Positions 45,355 to 53,913 of a DNA stretch of 64,000 nucleotides are shown one piece after another. The notes under the pieces are model-generated. The model ran no database searches and was not told the origin of the DNA. It was given only the letters and a program-made list of their open reading frames with translations. A program made the position numbers and the translations under genes. How positions within the stretch are numbered: position 1 is the stretch's first letter; each line of letters starts with the position of its first letter. Source of the DNA: Devosia sp. LC5 (GTDB lineage Bacteria; Pseudomonadota; Alphaproteobacteria; Rhizobiales; Devosiaceae); contig NZ_JNNO01000034.1 in the NCBI RefSeq assembly GCF_000735585.1, positions 1 through 64,000 of the forward strand, written 5' to 3'.

Positions 45355-46482
45355 CTATTGCCCATAGGGGTCGGCCGCGTCGCGCAGGCCATCGCCGAGG
45401 AAATTGAAGGCCAGCACGGTGAGCACCACCGCCAGGCCCGGCGAAAGCAGCCAGGGCGCCATCGAGATCGAGCGCAGGTTTTGCGCATCCTGCAGCAGCA
45501 CGCCCCAGCTGACGACGGGGGGACGCAGGCCCAGGCCCAGGAAGCTGAGCGCGGTTTCGCCCAGGATCATTTCGGGCACGGCGAGCGTCAGCGCCGCGAT
45601 GATATAGGAGGTCATCGAGGGCAGCATATGCTTGGTGATGATGCGGTATTCCGAAGCGCCGGCGAGGCGGGCCGCCATCACGAAATCCTCGTTGCGGATG
45701 GCCATGAATTGCCCGCGCACCACGCGCGCCAGATGGGTCCAGCCGATCAGCGCCAGGATCAATGTAATCAGCACATAGACAAAGATGGGGTCCCAGGCGA
45801 TGGGCAGAGCCGCGGCCAGACCCATCCAGAGCGGGATGGTGGGAATGGAGCGGATGAATTCCATGAGGCGCTGGATGGAAGAATCGATCCAGCCGCCGAA
45901 ATAGCCCGAGATCGAACCCAGGGTGAGGCCGAGCACGAAGGCAAAGACCACCCCGACGAGGCCCGCCGACAGCGTCACGCGGCCGCCATGCATGAGGCGG
46001 GAAAAGACATCACGACCCAGATCGTCAGTGCCGAGCAGGTTGATCTGCTCGCGGCGATCGTCGACGCCGAAGAGGTGGATATTGGACTTGAACAGGCCCA
46101 GGAAATTGTAGTCGTCGCTCTGGTAGAAGAACTGGATCGGCAGCACCGTTTCGGGATCGGCCTCGTAGAGCACGCGGGCGGTATTGGGATCGCGTTCTCG
46201 CGACAGACCATAGACGAAGGGGCCGACGAACTGGCCTTCGTGGAACAGGTGAATGCCGGTCGGCGGGGCGAGGGTGCGCAGGCGCTGCACCTTGAACGGA
46301 TCATAGGGCGCCACCTGATCGGCAAAGATGGCGGTCAGCGCCAGCAGGATCAGGAACCACAGCGAGACGACGGCGAGCATATGCTTGGAAAAGCGGCGCC
46401 ACACCAATTGCCAGGGCTTGGCGGTGAACAGGTCTTCCTTGTGGTCGCGGACTTTGGGGGCTTCGAGGGCGGAATCGGTCAC
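45355..46482 (-). CDS. ABC transporter permease (OppC/DppC type)
   Basis: The 375-residue inner-membrane protein starts at GTG with GAGGAG seven bases before. The cytoplasmic N-terminal part PWQLVWRRFSKHMLAVVSLWF leads into the first segment, typical of OppC. A long periplasmic insertion (about 60-130) follows. The EAA loop is AARLAGASEYRIITKHMLPS, and LGLRPPVVSWGVLLQDAQN is conserved at the C-terminus. It is longer than a usual OppC (about 300), mainly from the insertion. Confidence 0.92.
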   Translation of the reverse strand: MTDSALEAPKVRDHKEDLFTAKPWQLVWRRFSKHMLAVVSLWFLILLALTAIFADQVAPYDPFKVQRLRTLAPPTGIHLFHEGQFVGPFVYGLSRERDPNTARVLYEADPETVLPIQFFYQSDDYNFLGLFKSNIHLFGVDDRREQINLLGTDDLGRDVFSRLMHGGRVTLSAGLVGVVFAFVLGLTLGSISGYFGGWIDSSIQRLMEFIRSIPTIPLWMGLAAALPIAWDPIFVYVLITLILALIGWTHLARVVRGQFMAIRNEDFVMAARLAGASEYRIITKHMLPSMTSYIIAALTLAVPEMILGETALSFLGLGLRPPVVSWGVLLQDAQNLRSISMAPWLLSPGLAVVLTVLAFNFLGDGLRDAADPYGQ

Positions 46483-46493
46483 GGGCGCACTCC

Positions 46494-47480
46494 TCACGCG
46501 TAGCGGATGCGCGGGTCGAACCACGCCAGCAGGATATCGGAGACCAGCGTGCCGATGACGGTAAAGACGCTGAGGATGAGAATGAAGCTGCCTGCCAGAT
46601 ACATGTCCTGCATCTTGAGGGCCTGCAGCAGCAACGGCCCGGTGGTGGGCAGGTTGAGCACGACGGCAGTGATCACGTCGCCCGAGAACAAAGCCGGCAG
46701 CGACCAGCCGACGGTGGAGATGAAGGGATTGAGCGCCACGCGCACGGGGTAGTTCCACACCACCTGGCGTTCGGAAAGGCCCTGGGCATAGGCGGTCTCG
46801 ACATAGGGCTTGCCCAATTCGTCGAGCATATTGGCACGCATGACGCGGATGAGGCCAGCCGCGCCGCCTGTCGCCAGCACGACCAGCGGAATCCACAGAT
46901 GGGAGAGCAGGTTGACGACTTTGTCCCAGCTCCAGGGGGCGTTCTGATATTGCGGGGAGAACAGCCCGCCCACATCGATATGCAGATACATGAAGCCGAT
47001 CCACATCAGGATCAGCGCGAGCAGGAAATCGGGCACGCCCTTGCCGAGGAAGCCGAAGACGGTGAAGAGGTGGTCGAGAATGGAATATTGCCGCGTGGCG
47101 GAATAGACGCCGACCGGAATGGCGATGATCCAGGTGAAGACTAGGCTGAGCGAGGAAATGGCGAGAGTGAGCGCCAGCCGATCCCAGATCAGGCTGCCCA
47201 CAGGTGCATTCCATTCCAGGGAATGGCCGAAATCGCCACGGAACACGATATTGGAAATCCAGCGCCAATATTGCACCAGAATGGGGTCATTGAGCCCCAG
47301 ATTCTGCCGCATGATCGCTTCCTGCGCGATGGAAATATAGTCGCCCTGCTGGCGCAACTGGGCCGCATAGGAGGTGACGTAATCGCCCGGCGGCAGCTGG
47401 ATGATGACGAAGGATATGAACGAGATAAAGATCAGCGTCGGTATCGCCAGAAGCGCACGCCGCCCGATAAAGGCAATCAT
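46494..47480 (-). CDS. ABC transporter permease (OppB/DppB type)
   Basis: The 328-residue permease opens with IAFIGRRALLAIPTLIFISFISFVIIQLPPGDYV, the OppB signature helix, and has the conserved NLGLNDPILVQYWRW loop and EAA-like YAQGLSERQVVWNYPVRVALNP. The ATG at 47480 follows a GGGGAGAG ribosome site. A strong stem-loop lies between this gene and the substrate-binding protein, as often seen when the binding protein is made in excess. Confidence 0.92.
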   Translation of the reverse strand: MIAFIGRRALLAIPTLIFISFISFVIIQLPPGDYVTSYAAQLRQQGDYISIAQEAIMRQNLGLNDPILVQYWRWISNIVFRGDFGHSLEWNAPVGSLIWDRLALTLAISSLSLVFTWIIAIPVGVYSATRQYSILDHLFTVFGFLGKGVPDFLLALILMWIGFMYLHIDVGGLFSPQYQNAPWSWDKVVNLLSHLWIPLVVLATGGAAGLIRVMRANMLDELGKPYVETAYAQGLSERQVVWNYPVRVALNPFISTVGWSLPALFSGDVITAVVLNLPTTGPLLLQALKMQDMYLAGSFILILSVFTVIGTLVSDILLAWFDPRIRYA

Positions 47481-47508
47481 ACTGCAGTTCTCTCCCCTTG
47501 CCGGCACG

Positions 47509-47538
47509 CCACGGCCCGGCTTGGAGTCCGGGCCGTGG
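47509..47538 (-). other. Intercistronic stem-loop between binding protein and permease genes
   Basis: CCACGGCCCGG (47509-47519) and CCGGGCCGTGG (47528-47538) form an 11-base stem with an eight-base loop. No U tract follows on the minus strand. It may stabilise the 3' end of the binding-protein mRNA and uncouple its level from the permeases. Confidence 0.6.
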
Positions 47539-47585
47539 GGCCGAGATGGCGCGCGGGCCGAGGGCTCCGCGCGCCTATGCGTCTA

Positions 47586-49493
47586 TCAGGGCTGGTCGAG
47601 CCAGAACTGCTGGGTGCGGGCCAGACCAATGCCGCGGAAGATGTCGTCCTGCACCAGATCGGGCTGCACGTTTTGCATGGTGTTGCCCACGATATTGACC
47701 ACCGGGCCTTCGCCATAGACGCCGATCACCCAACCCTGTTCGGTAAAGATGCGGGCCATTTCGTTGACCGAGACATCGGCTTCATCGATTGAGGCCGATT
47801 GCGAGGCCTTGTCCCACAGCGCCCAGATCTCGCGGACCGGATCGTCAGCGGGTGGCTCGATGCCTTCGGCGCCGTCCGTGCTGTACCATTTGAAATATTC
47901 GTTGCCGTAACCGTCCCAGCCCATCAGGCGGCGTGGGTCGGCGGGCAGAAAGGTCATGCGGTCGAACGGGATCCAGTGCATCTGGAAATCGTTATTGGCC
48001 CGGTTATTGTCCCATTGCGTGCGGTCGATGACGCGGGGCAGCATTTCAATGCCCACTTCGGCATAGTTTTCGGTCAGCAATTCCAGTGTCTTGGCATGGG
48101 CCGCGTCGCTGGTTTCGACCACTAGGCTGAAGCGCTTGCCATCCGCGCGCAGCCGGAAGCCCTGGGCGTCGCGTTCGGTCAGCCCCGCCTCATCGAGCAA
48201 TTGATCGGCCAGGTCCGGATCGTATTCGGTCCAATGGGTGGCGAGCTCTTCATTGTAATATTGCGTGCCGGTCACCGGCGCCGCCTGGATCGGCTGGGCC
48301 ATGCCCGATTGGGTCAATTCGATGATCAGCTCGCGATCGACCGCGACCGAAAGCGCCTCACGCACCTTCTCGTCGGCGAACAGGGCGGCCAGCACCTCGT
48401 CCTTGACGGTCATGTTGGGCACCAGCGACCAGATATTGGTGTCCTTCCAATTGACCGTATGATAGCCGCCGCGCTCCTCGTTTTCCTTGTAGAAGGTGAA
48501 ATTGGTGAGGGTCAGCCCGCGATCCTGCATGTCCAGCTGTCCCTGGGCGATCATCAGGTTGAGCGTTTCGGGATCCTGATAGAGGCGGTGTTCGATGCGG
48601 TCGATATAGGGGAGCTGGTTGCCCTCCTGATCGACGGCGTAATAATAGGGATTGCGCACCATCACGACCGTATCGGCCGGTGGCGGCGTCTCGATCTTCC
48701 AGGCGGTGATCACGGGAAGGTCGGGATTGGACCACCAGGCGGTCGCCGCGCCCTTGGAGCCCCAAAGATCGGTCCAGGCCGCAACGTTGAACTTCTTGGC
48801 CGCTGCTGCCAATTCCTCGTCGCTGGCATAATTGTTGTTGAATTGGCTCAGATAATGCTTGGGGAACAGGAAGCTGGGACGGTCCAGACTCGGCTCCCCG
48901 GTGGAATCCTTGGCCAGGATTTGCAGGAAATACACATAAGGCTGGGCGAATTTCACCTTGAAGGTGCGCTCATCCACCACTTCGAGTTCGAGCGGCACGC
49001 CGCCCGGGGCAAAGGTCGGCTCCAGCGTGGGCACGATCTCGCGGTTGAGGAAGATGTCATTGTACCAGAAGGCGACGTCTTCGGTGGTCACCGGCTCGCC
49101 ATCGGACCATTTGAGGCCGTCCAGAAGAGTGAAGGTGAATTCGGTGGAATTCTCGTTGACGGAATAGCTCTCGATATAGCCCGGCGTCAGCACGGCGCCT
49201 CCGGCTTCGTCGGCGGTCCATTTGAGGACGCGTTCTTCCATCAGCTTGGTGGGGCCCCAGCGATCGCCCGGGCCACTGAAGGCGCGGCGCCAGATGCCGC
49301 CATATTGGCCAACCTCGAGGGCGTTGACCACGGTCGGCTTGACCGGCAGGCGCTCATCGACCGGCGGCAGGCTGCCGGCTTCGACCAGCTCGGTCAGCAT
49401 CGGGGCTTCCTGGAAGGCCCAGGCCAGACCGCTCAGCCCGCTCGTACACAGGATGCCGGTTGCCAAAGCTGCAACCCATTTCTTGGAATTCAT
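47586..49493 (-). CDS. Extracellular solute-binding protein family 5 (Opp/Dpp type)
   Basis: The 635-residue periplasmic protein has a signal peptide (MNSKKWVAALATGILCTSGL, cleavage near AWAFQ). SBP_bac_5 marks include LTPGYIESYSVNENSTEFTF, LKWSDGEPVTTEDVAFWYND and REALSVAVDRELIIELTQSGMAQP. It is longer than peptide-binding OppA (about 540). Members of this length in rhizobia bind oligosaccharides such as alpha-galactosides, so a sugar ligand is plausible. It is first in the ABC operon and divergent from the ROK regulator. Confidence 0.9.
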   Translation of the reverse strand: MNSKKWVAALATGILCTSGLSGLAWAFQEAPMLTELVEAGSLPPVDERLPVKPTVVNALEVGQYGGIWRRAFSGPGDRWGPTKLMEERVLKWTADEAGGAVLTPGYIESYSVNENSTEFTFTLLDGLKWSDGEPVTTEDVAFWYNDIFLNREIVPTLEPTFAPGGVPLELEVVDERTFKVKFAQPYVYFLQILAKDSTGEPSLDRPSFLFPKHYLSQFNNNYASDEELAAAAKKFNVAAWTDLWGSKGAATAWWSNPDLPVITAWKIETPPPADTVVMVRNPYYYAVDQEGNQLPYIDRIEHRLYQDPETLNLMIAQGQLDMQDRGLTLTNFTFYKENEERGGYHTVNWKDTNIWSLVPNMTVKDEVLAALFADEKVREALSVAVDRELIIELTQSGMAQPIQAAPVTGTQYYNEELATHWTEYDPDLADQLLDEAGLTERDAQGFRLRADGKRFSLVVETSDAAHAKTLELLTENYAEVGIEMLPRVIDRTQWDNNRANNDFQMHWIPFDRMTFLPADPRRLMGWDGYGNEYFKWYSTDGAEGIEPPADDPVREIWALWDKASQSASIDEADVSVNEMARIFTEQGWVIGVYGEGPVVNIVGNTMQNVQPDLVQDDIFRGIGLARTQQFWLDQP

Positions 49494-49771
49494 CGTCTCA
49501 ATCCTCCCCCAACATGAACTGGGTTCCCTCGGCGAGGCGCTATGCCCGGCCTGTGATTTTGCGCAGGAATAGCCTCGTCACAATAAAAATATTTGCATGA
49601 GATAGATCCTCCCGCCGGCAGGACATTCGAAACCGGCGCGATTTCCTCGTCTTTCCGGTGGCTTCTGCCGCTGCACTTTCATAATTGCGTCACTCGTCGT
49701 ATGAATCAACTAGAAAAATTTTGCACGAATGGCATTATGCCGCCTAGCAGAGGGGAAGGGGTCCATCTTGA
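49494..49771. promoter_or_regulatory. Divergent promoter region of the ABC operon and ROK gene
   Basis: The 278 bases separate the two start codons. Two AT-rich dyads stand out in a GC-rich background: AAATATTT (49587-49594, inside AATAAAAATATTTGC) and AAAATTTT (49715-49722, inside AGAAAAATTTTGC). Their spacing of about 128 bases would suit a looping repressor; the ROK protein is the likely ligand. Confidence 0.4.
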
Positions 49772-50986
49772 ATGGAAGATTGGCAGATAAATCAATCGCC
49801 TAGCGAACAACGGCCGGATCCGGCAAATTTAACCAAGGTACGTGCCTCAAATCCGGCATCGCGCCAGCTGCGCCAATTGGCCGAGATATTGATCGAGGGG
49901 GGGGCGCTGCAACGCCCCGCCTTGGCCAAGCGGGTCGGGATTTCCAAACAGGCCGTATCCGAATTGCTATCGGTGCTGGAACAGCGCGGACTGGTGCAGG
50001 TGGCCGGGACGATCAATGGCCTGCCGGGGCGCTCCAGCCTGAGCTATGCGCTGCGGCCCGATGCGGCTTTGGCGCTGGGCTTTGATATCGGGGGTACCAA
50101 GATTGCTGCTGCCCTGGTCGATCTGCGCGGCAAGGTGCTGGCCGAAACTGTCGTGCCGACCGCCCTTGGCGGGCTTGACCAATTGGTCAGGCAATTGGTG
50201 GACCTGGCCGATAGCCTGACGAGGACCGCCGGGGCGCAACGGTTTCGCGTGCAGGCCTGTACCGTGGGTGTGCCGGCCGCGGTCAATCCGGCTACTGGTA
50301 TTTTGAACCTTGCGGCCAATTTGCCCGGTCTGGTTGCGGTGGATTTGCATGCCCGGCTGACCAGGGCGCTGAATTGTCCGGTCTCGATCGAGAATGACGT
50401 CAACCTGGCGCTACTGGGGGAAGTTGCCAGCGGCAGCGGGCAGGGCAAGCGCGACATCGCCTTTATCGCCTTGGGCACCGGGGTCGGTGCGGGGCTGATG
50501 GTCAATGGCCGGCTATTGCGTGGCGCCACCGGCGGGGCCGGGGAAATCGCCTATCTGCCGCTGCCCGATCATCGCACTACGGCGCGCTCGCTGGCGCAGG
50601 GGCATTTTGAAACCATGGTGGGCGAGGCCGGGATTCGCGAAGCCTTTGCCCGGCGCGGCGGGGCAGAGGATGTGTCGGTCCGGACGATTTTCGATCTCGC
50701 TACATCGGGCGACGCGCGGGCGCTGCAGACCATCGACGAGTTGGCGGGGCATGTCGCGTTGGGCATCGTGTCGCTGATTGCGCTGGTCGATCCCGAACTG
50801 GTGGTGCTGGGTGGCAGTGTTGGCGCGCGGCCCGAGCTGATTGAGCGGGTGCAGGCGGAATTGGCGGCGCGCTTTGAGCGGCCGGTGCCGATTGTGGCGA
50901 GTAATACCGGCTCGCGCGCGGGATTGGCCGGGGCGCTGGAGACGGCGCGGCGGCATTTGCTGGCGGATTTGTTCGGGGAGGAATGA
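49772..50986 (+). CDS. ROK-family transcriptional regulator
   Basis: The 404-residue protein joins an N-terminal winged HTH (LRQLAEILIEGGALQRPALAKRVGISKQAVSELLSVLEQRGL) to a ROK domain: LGFDIGGTKIAAALVDL, SIENDVNLALLGE, and GTGVGAGLMVNGRLLRGATGGAGEIAY. The usual ROK zinc site (GH-x11-CxCGxxGC) is lost: the segment after GAGEIAY reads LPLPDHRTTARSLAQGH with no cysteine. So it is probably a sugar-responsive repressor or activator without a structural zinc. It is the divergent neighbour of the binding protein. Confidence 0.88.
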   Translation: MEDWQINQSPSEQRPDPANLTKVRASNPASRQLRQLAEILIEGGALQRPALAKRVGISKQAVSELLSVLEQRGLVQVAGTINGLPGRSSLSYALRPDAALALGFDIGGTKIAAALVDLRGKVLAETVVPTALGGLDQLVRQLVDLADSLTRTAGAQRFRVQACTVGVPAAVNPATGILNLAANLPGLVAVDLHARLTRALNCPVSIENDVNLALLGEVASGSGQGKRDIAFIALGTGVGAGLMVNGRLLRGATGGAGEIAYLPLPDHRTTARSLAQGHFETMVGEAGIREAFARRGGAEDVSVRTIFDLATSGDARALQTIDELAGHVALGIVSLIALVDPELVVLGGSVGARPELIERVQAELAARFERPVPIVASNTGSRAGLAGALETARRHLLADLFGEE

Positions 50987-50991
50987 GGGGG

Positions 50992-52038
50992 CTAAATCAG
51001 TCGCCGTGCGCTGTTGCGGATGGTCAGGCGGCAGCCCAGTTCCAGGCGGTGGGCGGGAGGATGCTGGGCGGCGTTGACGATGCGCTGCTCGAGCAGATGC
51101 AGGGCGGCGGTGCCCATATGTTCGAGCGGCACGCTGACCGTGGTGAGGCTGGGCGTGGTCAATTCGCCGATGGCCACTCCGTCAAAGCCGACAATGGAGA
51201 CGTCGCGCGGCGAGGCCAGCCCGGCCTTGCCCAGCGCAGCGAGCGCGCCCAGCGCCAGGTTGTCGGCGGCGCAGAAGATCGCTGTCACCCCGCCCAGCCC
51301 GTCATGCCCGGTCAGCCAGGCGGTGAGCGCCGCTTCCCCCTGATCGGGCAGAAAGCCTTCGGCCAGATGGATATGGGCGGTGTCGAGCGGCAGGCCGTTG
51401 GCGCGGAAGGCGTCGAGAAAACCGTCGCGGCGGCGGCGAATGGTCGAGCGGCCCTCCCAGGTCAGGTGCAGGATCGAGCGGTGGCCTTCCTCGATCAGCC
51501 AATTGGTGGCGTAGCGGGCGGCAAAGCGATTGCCAGGCGTGACGCTGTCGATCTGCATTTCATGGTCTTCGCCATTGATCAGTACGGCGGGAATTTCCGA
51601 AGCCGCGATGTCGTGCAGCACCTCGCGGCGGTCTTCGCTGAGCAGCAAGATGCCATCGACCTCGGCGGCTCGCGCTTCGGCCACTATCTTGTCGCCGCTG
51701 ATATCAGGGCGGTCGATTTCGATGGGCACGACGCGAATGGCACGCCGCTCGCATTCGCGCATCAGCGAGCTGAGCAGCGTCCAGGAGAAGAGGTTGAATT
51801 CATTATGCGGCAGCGTATCGCTGGGCACGGCCAGAAGAATGGATCGCAGCACGGCGATCGAGGCTTTTTCCCGCCGCTTGGCGAGATAGCCCAATTGGCC
51901 GGCAGCATCGAGCACGCGGGCGCGGACCTCGGGCGAGATGGGCGCGGTGCCATTGAGCACATGCGACACGGTCGAAATGGCCACATCGGCCTGTAGCGCG
52001 ATTTCCTTGAAACCCACTTTCTTGTGCACCGGCTTCAT
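50992..52038 (-). CDS. LacI-family transcriptional regulator
   Basis: The 348-residue protein has the LacI HTH (VGFKEIALQADVAISTVSHVLNG at residues 8-30), the hinge LDAAGQLGYLAKRR, and a sugar-binding core (DSVTPGNRFAARYATNWLIEEGHRSILHL, FCAADNLALGALAALGKAGLASPRDVSIVGFD). It overlaps the stop of the uronate dehydrogenase gene (ATGA). It probably controls this locus in response to a sugar or sugar acid, with the ROK protein as a second input. Confidence 0.92.
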   Translation of the reverse strand: MKPVHKKVGFKEIALQADVAISTVSHVLNGTAPISPEVRARVLDAAGQLGYLAKRREKASIAVLRSILLAVPSDTLPHNEFNLFSWTLLSSLMRECERRAIRVVPIEIDRPDISGDKIVAEARAAEVDGILLLSEDRREVLHDIAASEIPAVLINGEDHEMQIDSVTPGNRFAARYATNWLIEEGHRSILHLTWEGRSTIRRRRDGFLDAFRANGLPLDTAHIHLAEGFLPDQGEAALTAWLTGHDGLGGVTAIFCAADNLALGALAALGKAGLASPRDVSIVGFDGVAIGELTTPSLTTVSVPLEHMGTAALHLLEQRIVNAAQHPPAHRLELGCRLTIRNSARRLI

Positions 52039-52814
52039 CCTGGCACCATGCGGCGCGCCATGCCGCCGCCCAGGAACATATTGGCCGGGTCCTTGAGATC
52101 GATAGGACCACGCGGATCGGGGAAATCGTGCAGGAGCGAGCTGCCCTGGGGCGCCCAGCCCAGCCCATTGTCGGGCGGGTTGGTGAAGAAGGCGCCCGGA
52201 TTGTCCGAGATGCCGTAAAGGGTCTGGCAGCCCAGCTCGTCCACGCTGAGCGCCTGGCCGACCATGCGCGCCAAATCAGTGGGATCGCACCAATTGCGGG
52301 ATTCGCGCGGTGTCTTCGGCTTGTGGGCCGAGCAGATGCGAATCGACAGCGATTGCACGCCGTATTTGTCAAAATAGAACCGGGCCAGGTTCTCCCCGAA
52401 AGCCTTGGAGACGCCGTACAGCGTGTCGGGGCGATAGGGCATGTCCACCGGCAGCGGCGCTCGCGCCGTGGGGTAGAAGCCGGCCACGTGATAGGACGAG
52501 GCATAGATCACCCGGCCCACGCCATGGCGGCGGGCGGCCTCGAAAATATTGTAGCAGCCCATGATATTGGCGCGCAGGATGAGGTCCCAATCGCCCTCAT
52601 TGGCCATGCCGCCCAGATGCAGCACGGCATCGGGCTTTTGGGCCATCAGCGCATCGATGGCTGCGGCATCGGCCAGGTCGGCCAGCGCGATATCAGTGCC
52701 ATCGGGCGCGGGGCGCATATCGGTGGCCAGCACAATGTGGCCCTGCGCGACAAGCGCTGGACGGAGCTGTGTTCCCAGATAGCCGGAGGCTCCGGTGAGC
52801 AGGATGCGGGACAT
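52035..52814 (-). CDS. udh: Uronate dehydrogenase (NAD-dependent SDR)
   Basis: The 259-residue protein oxidises D-galacturonate or D-glucuronate to the aldarolactone, as in Agrobacterium (265 residues). Marks are RILLTGASGYLGTQL (3-17), the SxxxYxxxK triad with Tyr133 and Lys137 in DTLYGVSKAFGE, and VIYASSYHVAGFY. RICSAHKPKTPRESRNWCDPTDLARM is close to the Udh substrate region. The start is inside a longer open frame but MSRILLTG is the standard opening. It is translationally coupled to lacI. Confidence 0.87.
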   Translation of the reverse strand: MSRILLTGASGYLGTQLRPALVAQGHIVLATDMRPAPDGTDIALADLADAAAIDALMAQKPDAVLHLGGMANEGDWDLILRANIMGCYNIFEAARRHGVGRVIYASSYHVAGFYPTARAPLPVDMPYRPDTLYGVSKAFGENLARFYFDKYGVQSLSIRICSAHKPKTPRESRNWCDPTDLARMVGQALSVDELGCQTLYGISDNPGAFFTNPPDNGLGWAPQGSSLLHDFPDPRGPIDLKDPANMFLGGGMARRMVPG

Positions 52815-52949
52815 GGAACCGAAGCCCTTATGCGCGCCGGAAAGTGCTGGCGTGGCACGATTGCCGATTGAGCGGTGCAAAAGTTGGTATGACTAATCCG
52901 GCCGTGAGGCAAGATAGCGTCGAGGGGGCAGGAGGCCCGAATCGGGAGC
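52815..52949. promoter_or_regulatory. Divergent promoter region of udh-lacI and the lactonase gene
   Basis: The 135 bases contain the promoters for both directions. A TTGGTATGACTAA imperfect dyad at 52884-52896 is the most symmetric stretch and is a candidate operator for the LacI protein. No second element is clear. Confidence 0.35.
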
Positions 52950-53855
52950 ATGCCGGTGAGCGAGACAGCGCGTGAGCAATTGGCCCTGGGGCCCGTGACA
53001 TTTCTGGTGCGCGAGCGCTTCGGGGTGGGAGAAAGCCCGGTCTGGGACGGGGCGCATGACCGGCTCTGGTGGTGCGATATCGAAGCGGGCGTGATCCATG
53101 CGCTCTCACTGGGCGACGGCACCCGGCAGGCGCTGCGCTTTGACGAGCCGGTGGGCAGTTTTGGCCTTGCCGGTCCCGGTCAATTGGTGGTGGCGTTCCG
53201 GCGCACGGTCGAACTGGTGGATATCCAAAGTGGGCGGCGGACGCCGCTTGCGGCGGTGGAACATGCAAAGCCCAATATGCGCTTCAATGACGGCAAGGTG
53301 GGGCCGGACGGCGCCTTTTATGTCGGCAGCATGGACTTTGGCAGCGCTGGCGAGCCGGAAGGGCGCCTCTATCGCGTCACGCCCGAGGGCGAAGTCAGTG
53401 TGCTGGCGAGCGGGGTGACCATTGCCAATGGGCTGGCCTGGAACCGGGAGGCGAACACGCTCTATCACTCCGATTCGCGCGGGCAAATGTGGGTGGATGC
53501 CTGGGATTTCGATGCCGCCAATGGGCGCATTGCCAATCGCCGCCGGCTGCGCGACCGCGACGAGACCAATGGCCGCGCCGATGGCGCTGCTTGCGATATG
53601 GATGGCTATTACTGGTCCGCTGCACCGAGCCGCAGCCGCATCAACCGCATTGCGCCCGATGGTACGCTGGCCGGCTGGGTCGACTTGCCGCTGAGCCATC
53701 CAACTATGCCCTGTTTCGGCGGCGCCGATATGCGCACGATATTTGTCACCAGCCTGAATTCAGGCGGCGACACCGAGGGCCGGGACGGTGTGGTGCAATT
53801 CCGCGCCGCGGTGCCCGGCGTGCCGGTCTGCCGGTTTGGATTTCCGCAGGGATAA
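52950..53855 (+). CDS. SMP-30/gluconolactonase family lactonase
   Basis: The 301-residue six-bladed beta-propeller is likely an aldarolactone or sugar lactone hydrolase. Metal ligands fit: Glu in RFGVGESPVWD, Asn in MRFNDGKVGPDGAFYVGSMD and VTIANGLAWN, and Asp in DGAACDMDGYYWSA. It is divergent from udh, whose product would be its substrate. SMP-30 members open galactaro- and glucaro-lactones in the oxidative uronate pathway. The start ATG follows GGGAGCATG, with no close alternative. Confidence 0.87.
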   Translation: MPVSETAREQLALGPVTFLVRERFGVGESPVWDGAHDRLWWCDIEAGVIHALSLGDGTRQALRFDEPVGSFGLAGPGQLVVAFRRTVELVDIQSGRRTPLAAVEHAKPNMRFNDGKVGPDGAFYVGSMDFGSAGEPEGRLYRVTPEGEVSVLASGVTIANGLAWNREANTLYHSDSRGQMWVDAWDFDAANGRIANRRRLRDRDETNGRADGAACDMDGYYWSAAPSRSRINRIAPDGTLAGWVDLPLSHPTMPCFGGADMRTIFVTSLNSGGDTEGRDGVVQFRAAVPGVPVCRFGFPQG

Positions 53856-53913
53856 AGGGTTGAGCATCGCGCCGTGCCGTCCTAGCCTGCCGCGCCGGCA
53901 AGGAGAGGCGCCG

